Source: Candidatus Gastranaerophilales bacterium (GTDB lineage Bacteria; Cyanobacteriota; Vampirovibrionia; Gastranaerophilales; Gastranaerophilaceae). Taken from it: DNA of 64,000 bases. This document shows, in pieces, positions 25,750 through 36,257 of the stretch. The stretch spans positions 124,001-188,000 of the forward strand of contig CANQRH010000001.1 in NCBI GenBank assembly GCA_947626225.1, given 5' to 3'. The notes beneath the pieces were generated by a model. It was not told the DNA's origin. It saw only the letters and a program-made list of their open reading frames with translations, and ran no database searches. Positions within the stretch are counted from its first letter, which is position 1, and every line of letters starts with the position of its first letter. A program made the translations under genes and the position numbers.

Positions 25750-26277
25750 TTGAAAAACTTGTGTACAATTTTTTTGGTTATTACGGCATTTATTTGTTCG
25801 GGGTTTTCCGCCGAAATCAGTATCTCTTTTCAGCCTAATGTCGACAAACTTGAAAGTATTTTTAAATCAAATCTCCCGCCGTCAGACAAAATTATATATA
25901 CAAAAGTTCCGCGCGGTTTGGTTTTGAGTATCGATGAAGAATATTTCTTCTCACAAGGAGAATCAAAAATTAAGGAAAGCTCTTTATGCATCATTGATAC
26001 GATAGTTAATCTTTTGCATGAAATGCCCAATTATTGCGTTGTCGAAAACCATACGGAAGAAAATTACCAAAATTCAATACTTGAAAATTGGGAGCTTTCG
26101 ATGAACCGCTCGTCAAATATCGTTGAATATATGATTAAATGCGGGAAATTGCCGCCTTCTCAACTGTTTTCGCTCGGGTTTGGAGAATTTATGCCGTTTA
26201 AAGATAATGTTTCTTCAAATACCGGCATAAATAACCGCATGGATTTTGTTATTCTTGAATACGAAACTAAGCGATAA
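25750..26277 (+). CDS. Exported OmpA/MotB C-terminal-like protein
   Basis: A 175-aa protein starting with TTG at 25750 (CAGGGG upstream) and a signal peptide KNLCTIFLVITAFICSGFSA. The mature part resembles the peptidoglycan-binding OmpA domain: an FFSQGESKIKESS-type strand-helix at about 75, then the motif NWELSMNRSSNIVEYMI and the closing SLGFGEFMPFKDN, NTGINNRMDFVI. The usual NxxLSxxRA and NRRV elements are weakened, so peptidoglycan binding is likely but not certain. No lipobox is clear. Its end overlaps the convergent sigma-factor gene by 11 bases. Confidence 0.75.
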   Translation: MKNLCTIFLVITAFICSGFSAEISISFQPNVDKLESIFKSNLPPSDKIIYTKVPRGLVLSIDEEYFFSQGESKIKESSLCIIDTIVNLLHEMPNYCVVENHTEENYQNSILENWELSMNRSSNIVEYMIKCGKLPPSQLFSLGFGEFMPFKDNVSSNTGINNRMDFVILEYETKR

Positions 26278-27094
26278 TTCTCTGGCTCAATCGGGTGCTT
26301 CTGCTTTCGCTTAAAATATTTTTCAATTTCATAATCCCTTGAGCATGGAGCTGGCAGACTCTTGATTCGGACATGTTGATTGTTGTACCGATTTCTTTAA
26401 GTGTCATGTTCTCCTGATAATACAAAACCATTATAATGCGTTCACGCTCCGGCAGTCTGAGCAATGCTTTTTCCAATTGTTGTTTTACATTCTTTTCTTC
26501 CGCCTGTTCCTGCGGATTGAGCCTGTTTGTATCTTCTATCGTATCAATAATCTCAAGGCTGTCATCGTTTGAACCTTTCTTATCGTATAAAGAAGTTACC
26601 GTAGCGTCTTCGGAAAGAAATTGAACAACTTTTTCGGGCTCCATATCCATATATTGAGCAATCTCATTTGTGGTAGGCATTCTGCCCAATTCTTGTTTCA
26701 AATGCTCCTGAGCATTTTTAATATCTTTAATTTTCTTTCTTATGCTTCTCGGCAAGAAATCTTCCGACCTTATTTTATCTAAAATTGCTCCCCTGATTCT
26801 GATTAAAGCATAAGTTTCAAATCTTGTATTCTTCTGCGGGGAATATCTTTCAATTGCATTAATAAGCCCTTCTACACCGTAGCCCGCAATATCTTCAATG
26901 GAAATCGTAGACGGCAGAGTGACTTTTACACGCCCCACAACGTATCTGATAAGGTAAATGTATTGAACAATAAGAGTATCACGCAGGTTTTTATCGGATT
27001 TGTTTTTCAAATACTCATCCCAAAGAGAAGCAAGTTCTTCCTCCGACATCCTTTTGATGTTATTGTACGATGTAAAATCATAACTTTCACTCAT
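26267..27094 (-). CDS. Sigma-70 family factor of the FliA/WhiG (sigma-28) type
   Basis: A 275-aa alternative sigma factor. Region 2 reads LIVQYIYLIRYVVGR, STISIEDIAGYGVEGLINAI and RFETYALIRIRGAILDKIRSED, which is diagnostic for the FliA/WhiG group. Region 3 reads GRMPTTNEIAQYM; region 4 reads LPERERIIMVLYYQENMTLKEIG and ESRVCQLHAQGI. In other bacteria this group drives flagellar/motility or sporulation genes. No flagellar gene is in the window, so the regulon is unknown; pilus or envelope genes are candidates. No anti-sigma gene (flgM-like) is adjacent. Confidence 0.93.
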   Translation of the reverse strand: MSESYDFTSYNNIKRMSEEELASLWDEYLKNKSDKNLRDTLIVQYIYLIRYVVGRVKVTLPSTISIEDIAGYGVEGLINAIERYSPQKNTRFETYALIRIRGAILDKIRSEDFLPRSIRKKIKDIKNAQEHLKQELGRMPTTNEIAQYMDMEPEKVVQFLSEDATVTSLYDKKGSNDDSLEIIDTIEDTNRLNPQEQAEEKNVKQQLEKALLRLPERERIIMVLYYQENMTLKEIGTTINMSESRVCQLHAQGIMKLKNILSESRSTRLSQRIIA

Positions 27095-27195
27095 AAACTG
27101 CCCAAATATTGTTCTTAACTATTATATTTTATATGATATGAGTTTTGTTACATCATTTAAAAAGAGGAAATAAGGGCAAATTTATTAAAGTATAA

Positions 27196-27222
27196 AAAAG
27201 ACGGGTGATTCCCGTCTTTTTC
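27196..27222. terminator. Rho-independent terminator after the 27223 gene
   Basis: The stem GACGGG / CCCGTC with a 5-base loop is flanked by A6 and T5, reading mainly on the minus strand between two minus-strand genes. Confidence 0.85.
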
Positions 27223-27798
27223 TTATAAACTTGTTTGAACAAACAGACTGATTATATCATTTAATGCAGAATATTGTCTTTGGTATTTCTGCGCCTGTTT
27301 TTCCAGAACTCCGATTTGTTTTTTATATTCCGCCATAGATGTCTGACATTCTCTTGCGGAAGCGTTTAAACTTTCCTGAACCTGTTGTGCTTCCTGCAAA
27401 ACACTTTTCATTGAAATTCCGAGTGCTTCCATTGTCTGTTTAATAATCTGTGCGCCGGTTTGTTTTGACACTCCTGCCGGAAGCTGATTAATCAATTGTT
27501 TTAATACGGCAACGTTTGTCGGAACTTCAAAGTCGTCCAAATCTTTTGCAAAAACTTCCTGATGTACGGCAGGTGTTGTAAAATGTTCCGTATTTAAAGT
27601 TTCCGCATAAACTTCCGGTTGTTCCGTAACAATCGACTGCTCAGTTATAAGTGTTTTTTCCGCGGGAGTTTCTTCATTAACGAAACTTTCCGCATATTCA
27701 TTTTGTTCCGAAATATTTTGAATTTCTTCTTCGTTTTGTAATTTCAAGGCTTCAACTATTTTTCTTCCTACGCCTTCGTTGATTCTGTTGCTTACCAT
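27223..27798 (-). CDS. Acidic coiled-coil protein of unknown function
   Basis: A 191-aa cytoplasmic protein. An acidic, Glu/Thr/Val-rich low-complexity stretch (about 15-85) is followed by a conserved-looking middle (PTNVAVLKQLINQLPAGVSK) and a helical C-terminus with coiled-coil heptads (VLEKQAQKYQRQYSALNDII, about 165-187). The start is set at 27798 (MVSNRINEG) because GAGGT lies just upstream; the longer frame adds seven basic residues. I do not recognise the family, although the C-terminal helix with many Gln resembles scaffolding or methyl-accepting-like assemblies. Confidence 0.65.
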   Translation of the reverse strand: MVSNRINEGVGRKIVEALKLQNEEEIQNISEQNEYAESFVNEETPAEKTLITEQSIVTEQPEVYAETLNTEHFTTPAVHQEVFAKDLDDFEVPTNVAVLKQLINQLPAGVSKQTGAQIIKQTMEALGISMKSVLQEAQQVQESLNASARECQTSMAEYKKQIGVLEKQAQKYQRQYSALNDIISLFVQTSL

Positions 27799-27922
27799 AA
27801 CTCTACCTCTTTTCTTCATATATAATATAACAAAAACATATATTTTATAATAAATAGTTACGAAATGCTAAGAAACTACCCGCCGGGGCTATAAATGTTA
27901 TAATTTCAAAAAAGAGGGAAAT

Positions 27923-28852
27923 ATGAAAACAATAAATTTGGAAAAAATAAGCGATTTAAAATACGGAGAAAATCCGCACCAAAAAGCTTCTCTGTACAAA
28001 ACCGAAAACATGACGGATTATGAGGTTTTAAACGATAAGCAGTTGTCATTTAACAATATTTTGAATATTACCGTCGCCGTAAATATCATAAGCGAGTTTT
28101 ATGATGTTAACTGCGCAGCGGTAGTAAGATATTCAAAACCATGCGGAGTCGCATTAGGGCGTTCATTATATGAAGCTTATACCAAAGCTTTTGACTGTGA
28201 TCCGATTAGTTCGTTCTATGGAGTTGTAGGATTTTCAAAACAAGTTGATGCCGAAGTAGCCAAGCATTTAAATTCAATGTCGGTGGAAGTGGTTGTAGCG
28301 CCTGACTTTGACAAAGAAGCATTGGAAATATTTAAATATGACCGAATTATACCGGTCAAATTAAACACTCCGCTGAAACAATACAGACAGCTTGCTGCGG
28401 AAGAAGTGGTTATGACTCCGTTTGGTGCGTTAATTCAAGACAGAAATATTAGTGAGCTGGATAAAGATATATTCAAAGTTGTTACAAAAGAAAAACCGAC
28501 AGCCGAACAAATTGAAGATGCAATTTTTTCATGGAAAGTCGCTAAATACGCTAAAACAAATTCCGCGGTAATTGCAAAGGATTTCAAAACAACGGCAATT
28601 ATGCAGGGACAAACAAATACACTCTCAGCAATAGAAAATGCTTTAAATTATGCCTGTGACAATTCCAAAGATGCAGTTCTGGCATCGGATTCTGCCATAT
28701 CATCGGAAGAATGTATATTTGCGGCCGCTCAAGGAAGAATAAGCCTTATAATTCAACCGGGCGGGCTTATTAAAGATGAAAAAATCATTGATACTTGTAA
28801 TAAATACGGAATATCAATGATTACAACAGGTATAAGAAATTACAGACAATAG
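27923..28852 (+). CDS. Stand-alone AICAR-formyltransferase-like protein with degenerate active site
   Basis: A 309-aa protein matching the formyltransferase half of PurH (LKYGENPHQKASLY at the start, AAVVRYSKPCGVALGRSLYE, LIIQPGGLIKDEKIIDTC, then ISMITTGIRNYR). It lacks the IMP cyclohydrolase domain, so it is about 60% of normal PurH length. The catalytic KHTNPCG motif is RYSKPCG here, losing the Lys-His pair. SDAFFPF has become SDSAISS, and the final RHFRH is RNYRQ. Either the reaction has changed or the protein is no longer an AICAR formyltransferase. No purine gene is adjacent. Confidence 0.8.
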   Translation: MKTINLEKISDLKYGENPHQKASLYKTENMTDYEVLNDKQLSFNNILNITVAVNIISEFYDVNCAAVVRYSKPCGVALGRSLYEAYTKAFDCDPISSFYGVVGFSKQVDAEVAKHLNSMSVEVVVAPDFDKEALEIFKYDRIIPVKLNTPLKQYRQLAAEEVVMTPFGALIQDRNISELDKDIFKVVTKEKPTAEQIEDAIFSWKVAKYAKTNSAVIAKDFKTTAIMQGQTNTLSAIENALNYACDNSKDAVLASDSAISSEECIFAAAQGRISLIIQPGGLIKDEKIIDTCNKYGISMITTGIRNYRQ

Positions 28853-28862
28853 CGGGAGAAAA

Positions 28863-29159
28863 TTAATCCCCCACTATGCTGAACGAAACGATTTTATCGA
28901 TTGCAATATTAAGCCAATCATATTTAAAGCAAACATAATCATTACATTTGCACTCATCATCTTCACATGTGCAGTAATCGTTTAGTCTGCAAACTAATGC
29001 GTTTTCAAGAGTGATATAATCATCGTTGCATTCTTCGCACTTGCCCTCCGGACGAAAAACGTTTCCGTCAATTTTTAAATGTGATGTGAATATTGTAATT
29101 TTGCTGACTCCGCTTGAGTCAATAATTTTTTCAACAGATTTAATTAAATTTTTTGCCAT
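28863..29159 (-). CDS. Small Cys-rich protein with possible Sm-like fold
   Basis: A 98-aa protein. The core strands (SKITIFTSHLKIDGNVF, DDYITLENALVCRL, WLNIAIDKIVSFSIV) recall the LSm/Hfq barrel pattern. Inserted between them is a cluster of eight Cys (GKCEECN, VCRLNDYCTCEDDECKC, YVCF) that could bind zinc or iron-sulfur. The family is not recognised, and the Sm-like reading is an inference from strand spacing only. GGGAG precedes the ATG. It converges with the PurH-like gene and is divergent from gyrB. Confidence 0.6.
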   Translation of the reverse strand: MAKNLIKSVEKIIDSSGVSKITIFTSHLKIDGNVFRPEGKCEECNDDYITLENALVCRLNDYCTCEDDECKCNDYVCFKYDWLNIAIDKIVSFSIVGD

Positions 29160-29247
29160 AATTTTTCTCCCGAATTTATTATAATCAGATTATAATTTTG
29201 ATAAATTAGCCTGTCAGACAGAAAATATGGTTAAGTTTTTGTCATAA

Positions 29248-31842
<2,595 letters not shown>

Positions 31843-32241
31843 ACTTTGAGCAGCACGACACTTGCAGATGGGGGGGGGGCAAATGACAAGCACACAACTC
31901 TCCAGAGTAGGTTGGGGTTACTACCCCAATGTCATGATTTTTCCGACAAAAATTGCTCTTTGGTTGAGGGTTGGGCAAGTATGCTCAACCGACAAAATCC
32001 CAAGGGACTTTAAGCAACACGAGAAATTCCTGTGGTTCGAAGACTCTCCGATTTTTATATCAGATACAAAAAAGACAATAAAAAATTCCCTCAAGATGGA
32101 TTCCCCTCAGATGCAGGCGAGCAACACGAGACTTGCAGATGAGGGTGCATAGCTTACCAAGGAATTTCGAGCAGCACGAGAAATTCCTGTGGTTTGAAGA
32201 CTCTCCGTTTTTTATATCTGACACAAAAAGACAATAAAAAT
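31843..32241. other. Repeat-filled intergenic region between gyrB and tRNA-Gln
   Basis: About 400 bases without a credible gene. It contains several copies of a short unit (GAGCARCACGA, at 31847, 32118 and 32169, variant at 32012), two of them followed by ACTTGCAGATG (31860 and 32131). It also holds a G10 tract and two long direct repeats ending in tRNA-like sequence. One open frame (31862-32152, TTG start) runs through it but has no ribosome-binding site and simply reads the repeats. Confidence 0.7.
31870..31879 (+). repeat. Poly-G (G10) tract in intergenic repeat
   Basis: Ten G directly after CTTGCAGAT. The related unit at 32131 reads CTTGCAGATGAGGGTG, so the run seems to have grown from a short G-rich segment of a repeat. 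Confidence 0.85.
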
Positions 32242-32259
32242 TTCCCGGAGATGGATTCG
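32011..32259. repeat. Two 92-base direct repeats, the second overlapping the 3' end of tRNA-Gln
   Basis: Copy A at 32011-32103 and copy B at 32168-32259 are about 90% identical (shared GAGAAATTCCTGTGGTT, GAAGACTCTCCG, TTTTATATC, AAAAGACAATAAAAA). Copy B runs into the T-arm and acceptor of tRNA-Gln (CCCGGAGATGGATTCG). Copy A ends in a damaged version of the same (CCCTCAAGATGGATTC). A partial duplication of a tRNA 3' end plus its flank is typical of integration scars or tandem duplication. Confidence 0.8.
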
Positions 32260-32312
32260 AACCACCGTTGGAAGAGCCAGAATCTTCAGTCCTGCCACTA
32301 GACGATCCGGGA
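32242..32312 (-). tRNA. tRNA-Gln (anticodon CTG)
   Basis: The 71-nt cloverleaf runs from 32312 down to 32242. The acceptor TCCCGGA pairs with TCCGGGA. The D arm is GTCT/GGAC, the anticodon stem GAAGA/TCTTC with loop TTCTGGC (anticodon CTG, reading CAG), and the T arm GGTGG-TTCGAAT-CCATC. The discriminator is A and no CCA is encoded. gatB elsewhere in the window fits amidation of Glu-tRNA(Gln), since no GlnRS gene is seen. Confidence 0.85.
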
Positions 32313-32356
32313 GTACTTTTCCATATTACTTCGGACAAAACAAGAATGCAAGTTAG

Positions 32357-32385
32357 TTGAATAAAATTTGTTCTTGATGTAAAAT
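32357..32385 (+). promoter_or_regulatory. Promoter of the adk-map operon
   Basis: TTGAAT (32357-32362), 17-base spacer, TAAAAT (32380-32385), 17 bases before the adk ATG. Confidence 0.6.
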
Positions 32386-32401
32386 CCGATTGAGAGATAT
32401 T

Positions 32402-33061
32402 ATGAAAACAGAATTGATTTTTTTAGGTCCGCCGGCGTGCGGCAAAGGAACACAAACAGCAAAACTTGCAAAGCATTTAAATTTACCGCATGTTGATACG
32501 GGTTCACTATTAAGGGCGGAAATTTCCGCACAAACACCCGCCGGGCAGGAAGCAAAAACTTTTATTGACAAAGGTCAGCTTGTGCCTGTGGAACTTGTTT
32601 CAAGGATTATAAAAAACAGACTTTCACAGCGGGATTGCAAAAACGGATATATTCTTGACGGATTTCCGAGAAGTATTGAGCAGGCAGAACAGTTAGAACT
32701 CATAAACAAAGAATTAAATGCCGGAAATGAATACAGATTTCTTGCCGTATACTTTGATATTGACGAAAAAATTCTTGTTGAACGTATTATAAACCGCCGT
32801 TCATGTCCGCAGTGCGGAGAGATTTATAATCTTTTGTTCAAAGCACCTTTACATGAAGGTCATTGCGATAAATGCGGAGCAAAACTTACTCAGCGTAAAG
32901 ATGATACAAAAGAAATTGCAGAATCCCGATTTGAAACTTATGAAAAAGAAACCGCACCGCTTGTTGATTATTATAAAAAACAGGGTGTTCTGAAAACCAT
33001 TAATGCAAACGGAACTATAGATGAAGTTTGGGAAAGGCTTTTGAAAGTAATCAATGATTAA
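32402..33061 (+). CDS. adk: Adenylate kinase with zinc-type lid
   Basis: Interconverts ATP + AMP with 2 ADP. The 219-aa protein has the P-loop FLGPPACGKGTQ, the AMP-binding DTGSLLR and LDGFPRSIEQAE, and a long lid with four Cys in two CxxC pairs (RRSCPQCGEIYN, HCDKCGAKLTQRKDD), the zinc-binding type. GAGAG precedes ATG 32402; an upstream in-frame start at 32390 would overlap the promoter-proximal leader and is less likely. The stop overlaps map by 8 bases. Confidence 0.97.
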   Translation: MKTELIFLGPPACGKGTQTAKLAKHLNLPHVDTGSLLRAEISAQTPAGQEAKTFIDKGQLVPVELVSRIIKNRLSQRDCKNGYILDGFPRSIEQAEQLELINKELNAGNEYRFLAVYFDIDEKILVERIINRRSCPQCGEIYNLLFKAPLHEGHCDKCGAKLTQRKDDTKEIAESRFETYEKETAPLVDYYKKQGVLKTINANGTIDEVWERLLKVIND

Positions 33062-33806
33062 AAGAAAATCACGTGATGAGATTAAAAGAATGCGCCATGC
33101 AGGGCATATTGTAGCTCTCGTTCATCAGAAGATGAAAGAAGTAATTGAGCCGGGGATAAGCACAAAGGAGTTGGACGATATTGCATATTCCATAATAAAG
33201 AAGGAAAGAGCAATTCCGACATTTAAGGGTTATCACGGTTTTCCCGCAAGTATTTGTGCTTCAATTAACGAGCAGGTAGTCCATGGCATTCCGCATGAAG
33301 ATATAAAAGTTAAAGAAGGCGATATTATAAGTATTGATGTCGGCGCCACTTATGCGGGTATGGTAGGTGACGGAGCCTGGACATATCCCGTGGGGAATGT
33401 ATCGGATGAAGTTAAACGGCTTTTAAAAACAACCGAAGAAGCTTTGTTTGCCGGAATTGCGCAGATGAAACCCGGAAATGTTCTTGATGACATATCCGGT
33501 GCAATAGAAGCTGTAGCAGTTCGTGAGAAAATGGGTATAGTACGTCAATACGGCGGTCATGGTGTCGGACATAATATGCACGAAGATCCTTTTCTGTTCA
33601 ATTACAAAGTCGGAGATAAAACTTTGATTAAACAGGGTTATGTAATAGCAATTGAGCCGATGCTTAATCTCGGGTGCGATGAAGTTACCGTTGCGGATGA
33701 TGAATGGACGGTAAGCACACAGGATAAAAAACCTTCCGCACACTTTGAACATACGGTTCTTGCGGATGATGAAGGACCTTTGATTATCACACAGCTTTTG
33801 GGGTAG
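33054..33806 (+). CDS. map: Methionine aminopeptidase, type I
   Basis: Removes the initiator Met from nascent proteins. The 250-aa protein has the pita-bread fold ligands: His in GYHGFPASICASINEQVVHG, Asp in ISIDVGATYAGMVGDGA, His in GGHGVGHNMHEDP, Glu in AIEPML and Glu in FEHTVLADDEG. Its start lies inside the adk 3' end (8-base overlap), indicating translational coupling in an adk-map operon. That pair is common in bacteria, often near ribosomal-protein genes, but none follow here. Confidence 0.96.
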   Translation: MIKRKSRDEIKRMRHAGHIVALVHQKMKEVIEPGISTKELDDIAYSIIKKERAIPTFKGYHGFPASICASINEQVVHGIPHEDIKVKEGDIISIDVGATYAGMVGDGAWTYPVGNVSDEVKRLLKTTEEALFAGIAQMKPGNVLDDISGAIEAVAVREKMGIVRQYGGHGVGHNMHEDPFLFNYKVGDKTLIKQGYVIAIEPMLNLGCDEVTVADDEWTVSTQDKKPSAHFEHTVLADDEGPLIITQLLG

Positions 33807-33810
33807 TAAG

Positions 33811-34437
33811 ATGAATTATTATATAGGATTATCATTATCGGCATCATCAGGAATGGACAGCGGAGTTGCCATACTTGATGAAGAAAAAAATCTTATTTTG
33901 GTAGACAAATTATACACAATGAATGATGTTATGTTCTTTTTTGACAATAACCCGTTTGTAAAATATTCCAAAATTTGTGTATCTCTTGTCTGGGACAGAA
34001 CAATGCTTAACGGTAAATGGCGGGTTCTTGCAAAACCTTATCAGCAGGTCGCAACCAATACTCTTATGCCGAACAGAGAAAGCTGGACACAAAGATATTC
34101 CGCAAGAGGAAGCGAATATTTTAAATCTCTGACGGAAAAGGGAATCGAAATAAACAGATTTGAACTTTATCTTACACGTCAAAGCCTTCATCTGAACTCT
34201 TGCTACAAAGAACGTTCCCCTGCGGATTGCAAATTTTTACAGCAAACGCTTAAAAACGAATGGGGGCTTGACCTGCCGTCAAATATGATGCCCATGTCCC
34301 AACTTGAAGGGATTGTCGGCGCGCTTTTAGCACACGAAAAAGCTCATAACCCCGATAACATAAAAATTATTTCAACATTCAAAGATTTTAATGTAATCGA
34401 TGTAATTCAGCGTCCCGCTAATTTCTGCTTGACATAA
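33811..34437 (+). CDS. Hypothetical protein, possible RNase H-like fold
   Basis: A 208-aa protein, 4 bases after map and thus in the same operon. The opening YYIGLSLSASSGMDSGVAIL followed by EKNLILVDKLY resembles the first strands of DUF429/RNase-H-like nucleases, with Asp in the place of a metal ligand. The C-terminal helix SQLEGIVGALLAHEKAH also fits that fold. The identification is tentative and no catalytic set can be confirmed by eye. Its end overlaps the convergent gene at 34418 by 20 bases. Confidence 0.7.
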   Translation: MNYYIGLSLSASSGMDSGVAILDEEKNLILVDKLYTMNDVMFFFDNNPFVKYSKICVSLVWDRTMLNGKWRVLAKPYQQVATNTLMPNRESWTQRYSARGSEYFKSLTEKGIEINRFELYLTRQSLHLNSCYKERSPADCKFLQQTLKNEWGLDLPSNMMPMSQLEGIVGALLAHEKAHNPDNIKIISTFKDFNVIDVIQRPANFCLT

Positions 34438-34948
34438 GTCCCAATGCAAGCCCTATTCCCGCACCAATTCCCGTTCCCCACCAAAATTTGGAGCGTTTAA
34501 CCGCTTTAAAAGCATCAGATGCAATATTATCCGTTAAAGCAATGTTCTTTTTATATTTTTCAAAATTGCCCGCATAATGCTCTTTTATTCTCTTTACCGA
34601 TACTTCATCCGTAACTTTAGCCTTAATTTCTTTGCATTTTGCACTTATTGCATCGACACTCGGGGTTAATCCCATTTCTTCAAGCATCATTTTACTTTTT
34701 GAGGACAATTTATTTTTTTCAACTTCTTCCGCTATTTTCTCCAAATCGGAAGCTTTTTGTAATGCATCATATTGTGTTAATTCAAAAGCTTTGTTTACAA
34801 ATACATCTTTTTTAACAGGCATATAATATGCATTCATACCGATTAATCCGCCTGCAAGCATCAGACCGGCTTTGCGTTTATTAGAACCGGAAGGCGTTAC
34901 CGGATAATAAGGATAGGGTATTTGATTTACTTGCGTGTTATAATCCAT
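34418..34948 (-). CDS. Hypothetical protein with two Gly-rich membrane segments
   Basis: A 176-aa protein: Pro/Tyr-rich N-terminus (NQIPYPYYPVTPSGS), a hydrophobic Gly-rich helix (AGLMLAGGLIGMNAYYM, about 28-44), a long charged helical middle (about 50-150) and a C-terminal GIGAGIGLALGLM helix. The two hydrophobic stretches look membrane-inserting. I do not recognise the family. AAGGA precedes the ATG. Upstream is an AGCAAAAAATTTT element also found before other lineage-specific genes in the window. Confidence 0.7.
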   Translation of the reverse strand: MDYNTQVNQIPYPYYPVTPSGSNKRKAGLMLAGGLIGMNAYYMPVKKDVFVNKAFELTQYDALQKASDLEKIAEEVEKNKLSSKSKMMLEEMGLTPSVDAISAKCKEIKAKVTDEVSVKRIKEHYAGNFEKYKKNIALTDNIASDAFKAVKRSKFWWGTGIGAGIGLALGLMSSRN

Positions 34949-34982
34949 AATAATTTCCTTATCGCCTATAAAACCCGTAAAA

Positions 34983-34995
34983 AAAATTTTTTGCT
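34983..34995 (-). promoter_or_regulatory. AGCAAAAAATTTT upstream element
   Basis: On the minus strand, 35 bases before the start at 34948. The 30 bases around it (AGCAAAAAATTTT, TTTACG, TTTTATA) match the region upstream of the gene at 45009. Confidence 0.5.
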
Positions 34996-35059
34996 ATCGG
35001 ATTTACAAATTTTTACATGTACCAAACAGCACCCCAAATCAGTCAAGATTTGAAAAATC

Positions 35060-36127
35060 TCAATTATTAACTTCTATATAATTAGTATTGGGGATATATG
35101 AGCTTTCGGAATTTATTTCCATATTATTTATAATTTTAGCGCGTTTTTTGCGGAAAAGCATATCTACAAAAGCTTCCAAACGGGTAATAAAACCTGCTTC
35201 TCCGGTTTGTTCGTCTATCGTAAGATTTAAAAGCGGTTTGTTGAATTTTTTTGCTTTTCTGATAATTCTTTCTATCATCAAAGAATCCGGCCCGCAACCG
35301 AACGCAGTCAACGTTATAATACCGTCTATCTTTGCGCTTTTCAGATAATGCCCTGCACATCCTGTCATTTCACGTTCGTTTGCCCAGTACATGTCCTGTC
35401 CGAGTGCAGCAATACCGTCATCCATCTGCTCATTGGAAAGATTTAACGAAGAATAAACCTTAACGTCCATTTTTTCCAATTTATCAAAGATTTTCATTGA
35501 TGTTCTTTCATCAAAAATATTATATCCGTGAGAAACCAGAGCTATTGAAATCGGATATTCTTTTGTTTGATTTTCGATAAAAACTTTTCCCTGCAGTGCA
35601 TAATTCATTGCCTTTTTGTAGCTCATGCCAGATTTAGACATTATATGGAAGTTGTTATAAGTTCTCCAGCCTGCTTTGGCAGCCTTTTTAATTCTTTCCG
35701 TATCCGTAATTCCGAACTGTGATGCAATTTCATATAAAAAGTCATAAAGCCCGTGATTTTTTTCGGATTTGTCTAATGTTGCTTCAATCATTGTAAAATC
35801 TTTTTTCACGACATTTCTTACAAGATCGGGAAGTCCTCTGATTTTAGAGCAGTTATAAATTTTAGGAGCAATAGATTGGATTGAAGGTACAAATATTTTG
35901 TCAACACCTCTGTCAATAAGGTTCAGAACATGGCCGATATAAACTTTTATAGGCAGACACGTTTCCGTTACAACAAGAGAGGAACCGCTTGTCATCGTTT
36001 GTTTGGTAGTCATATCAGACAAAACTATTTTTATTCCCAAGTCGGTAAAGAATCCCCAATAAAAGGGATAATTGTGATAAAATGACATTCCGCGGGGAAT
36101 ACCTATTACTTTTTCATTATTTTCCAA
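35060..36127 (-). CDS. DUF2229 acyl-CoA dehydratase activase-associated protein
   Basis: A 355-aa protein of the DUF2229 family, usually fused to or adjacent to BadF/BcrA-type ATPases that reductively activate 2-hydroxyacyl-CoA dehydratases. Landmarks are the start IGIPRGMSFYHNYPFYWGFF, the Cys-containing VTETCLPIKVYIGHV, the segment FVPSIQSIAPKIYNCSKIRG, and the C-terminal LTAFGCGPDSLMIERI and NLTIDEQTGEAGFITRLEAF. Several Cys could bind a cluster. The likely ATPase partner is at 61053 in this window, 25 kb away. No dehydratase subunits are visible, so the substrate is unknown. Confidence 0.85.
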   Translation of the reverse strand: MENNEKVIGIPRGMSFYHNYPFYWGFFTDLGIKIVLSDMTTKQTMTSGSSLVVTETCLPIKVYIGHVLNLIDRGVDKIFVPSIQSIAPKIYNCSKIRGLPDLVRNVVKKDFTMIEATLDKSEKNHGLYDFLYEIASQFGITDTERIKKAAKAGWRTYNNFHIMSKSGMSYKKAMNYALQGKVFIENQTKEYPISIALVSHGYNIFDERTSMKIFDKLEKMDVKVYSSLNLSNEQMDDGIAALGQDMYWANEREMTGCAGHYLKSAKIDGIITLTAFGCGPDSLMIERIIRKAKKFNKPLLNLTIDEQTGEAGFITRLEAFVDMLFRKKRAKIINNMEINSESSYIPNTNYIEVNN

Positions 36128-36257
36128 ACTTATTTTCCTTTTTGTTTTCTGCTACTTTTATAATACTTCAAAAACATATGTAAAGTACAATTTATTAATA
36201 TTTTTAACAAAAAATTTTTCTTTACTTTTATTTTTTACGGTTATATCATTGATTGAA

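Noticed and set aside
31862-32152. A 96-codon open frame through the repeats before tRNA-Gln
   Set aside because: TTG start with no ribosome-binding site, and it merely translates intergenic repeats and a G10 tract.
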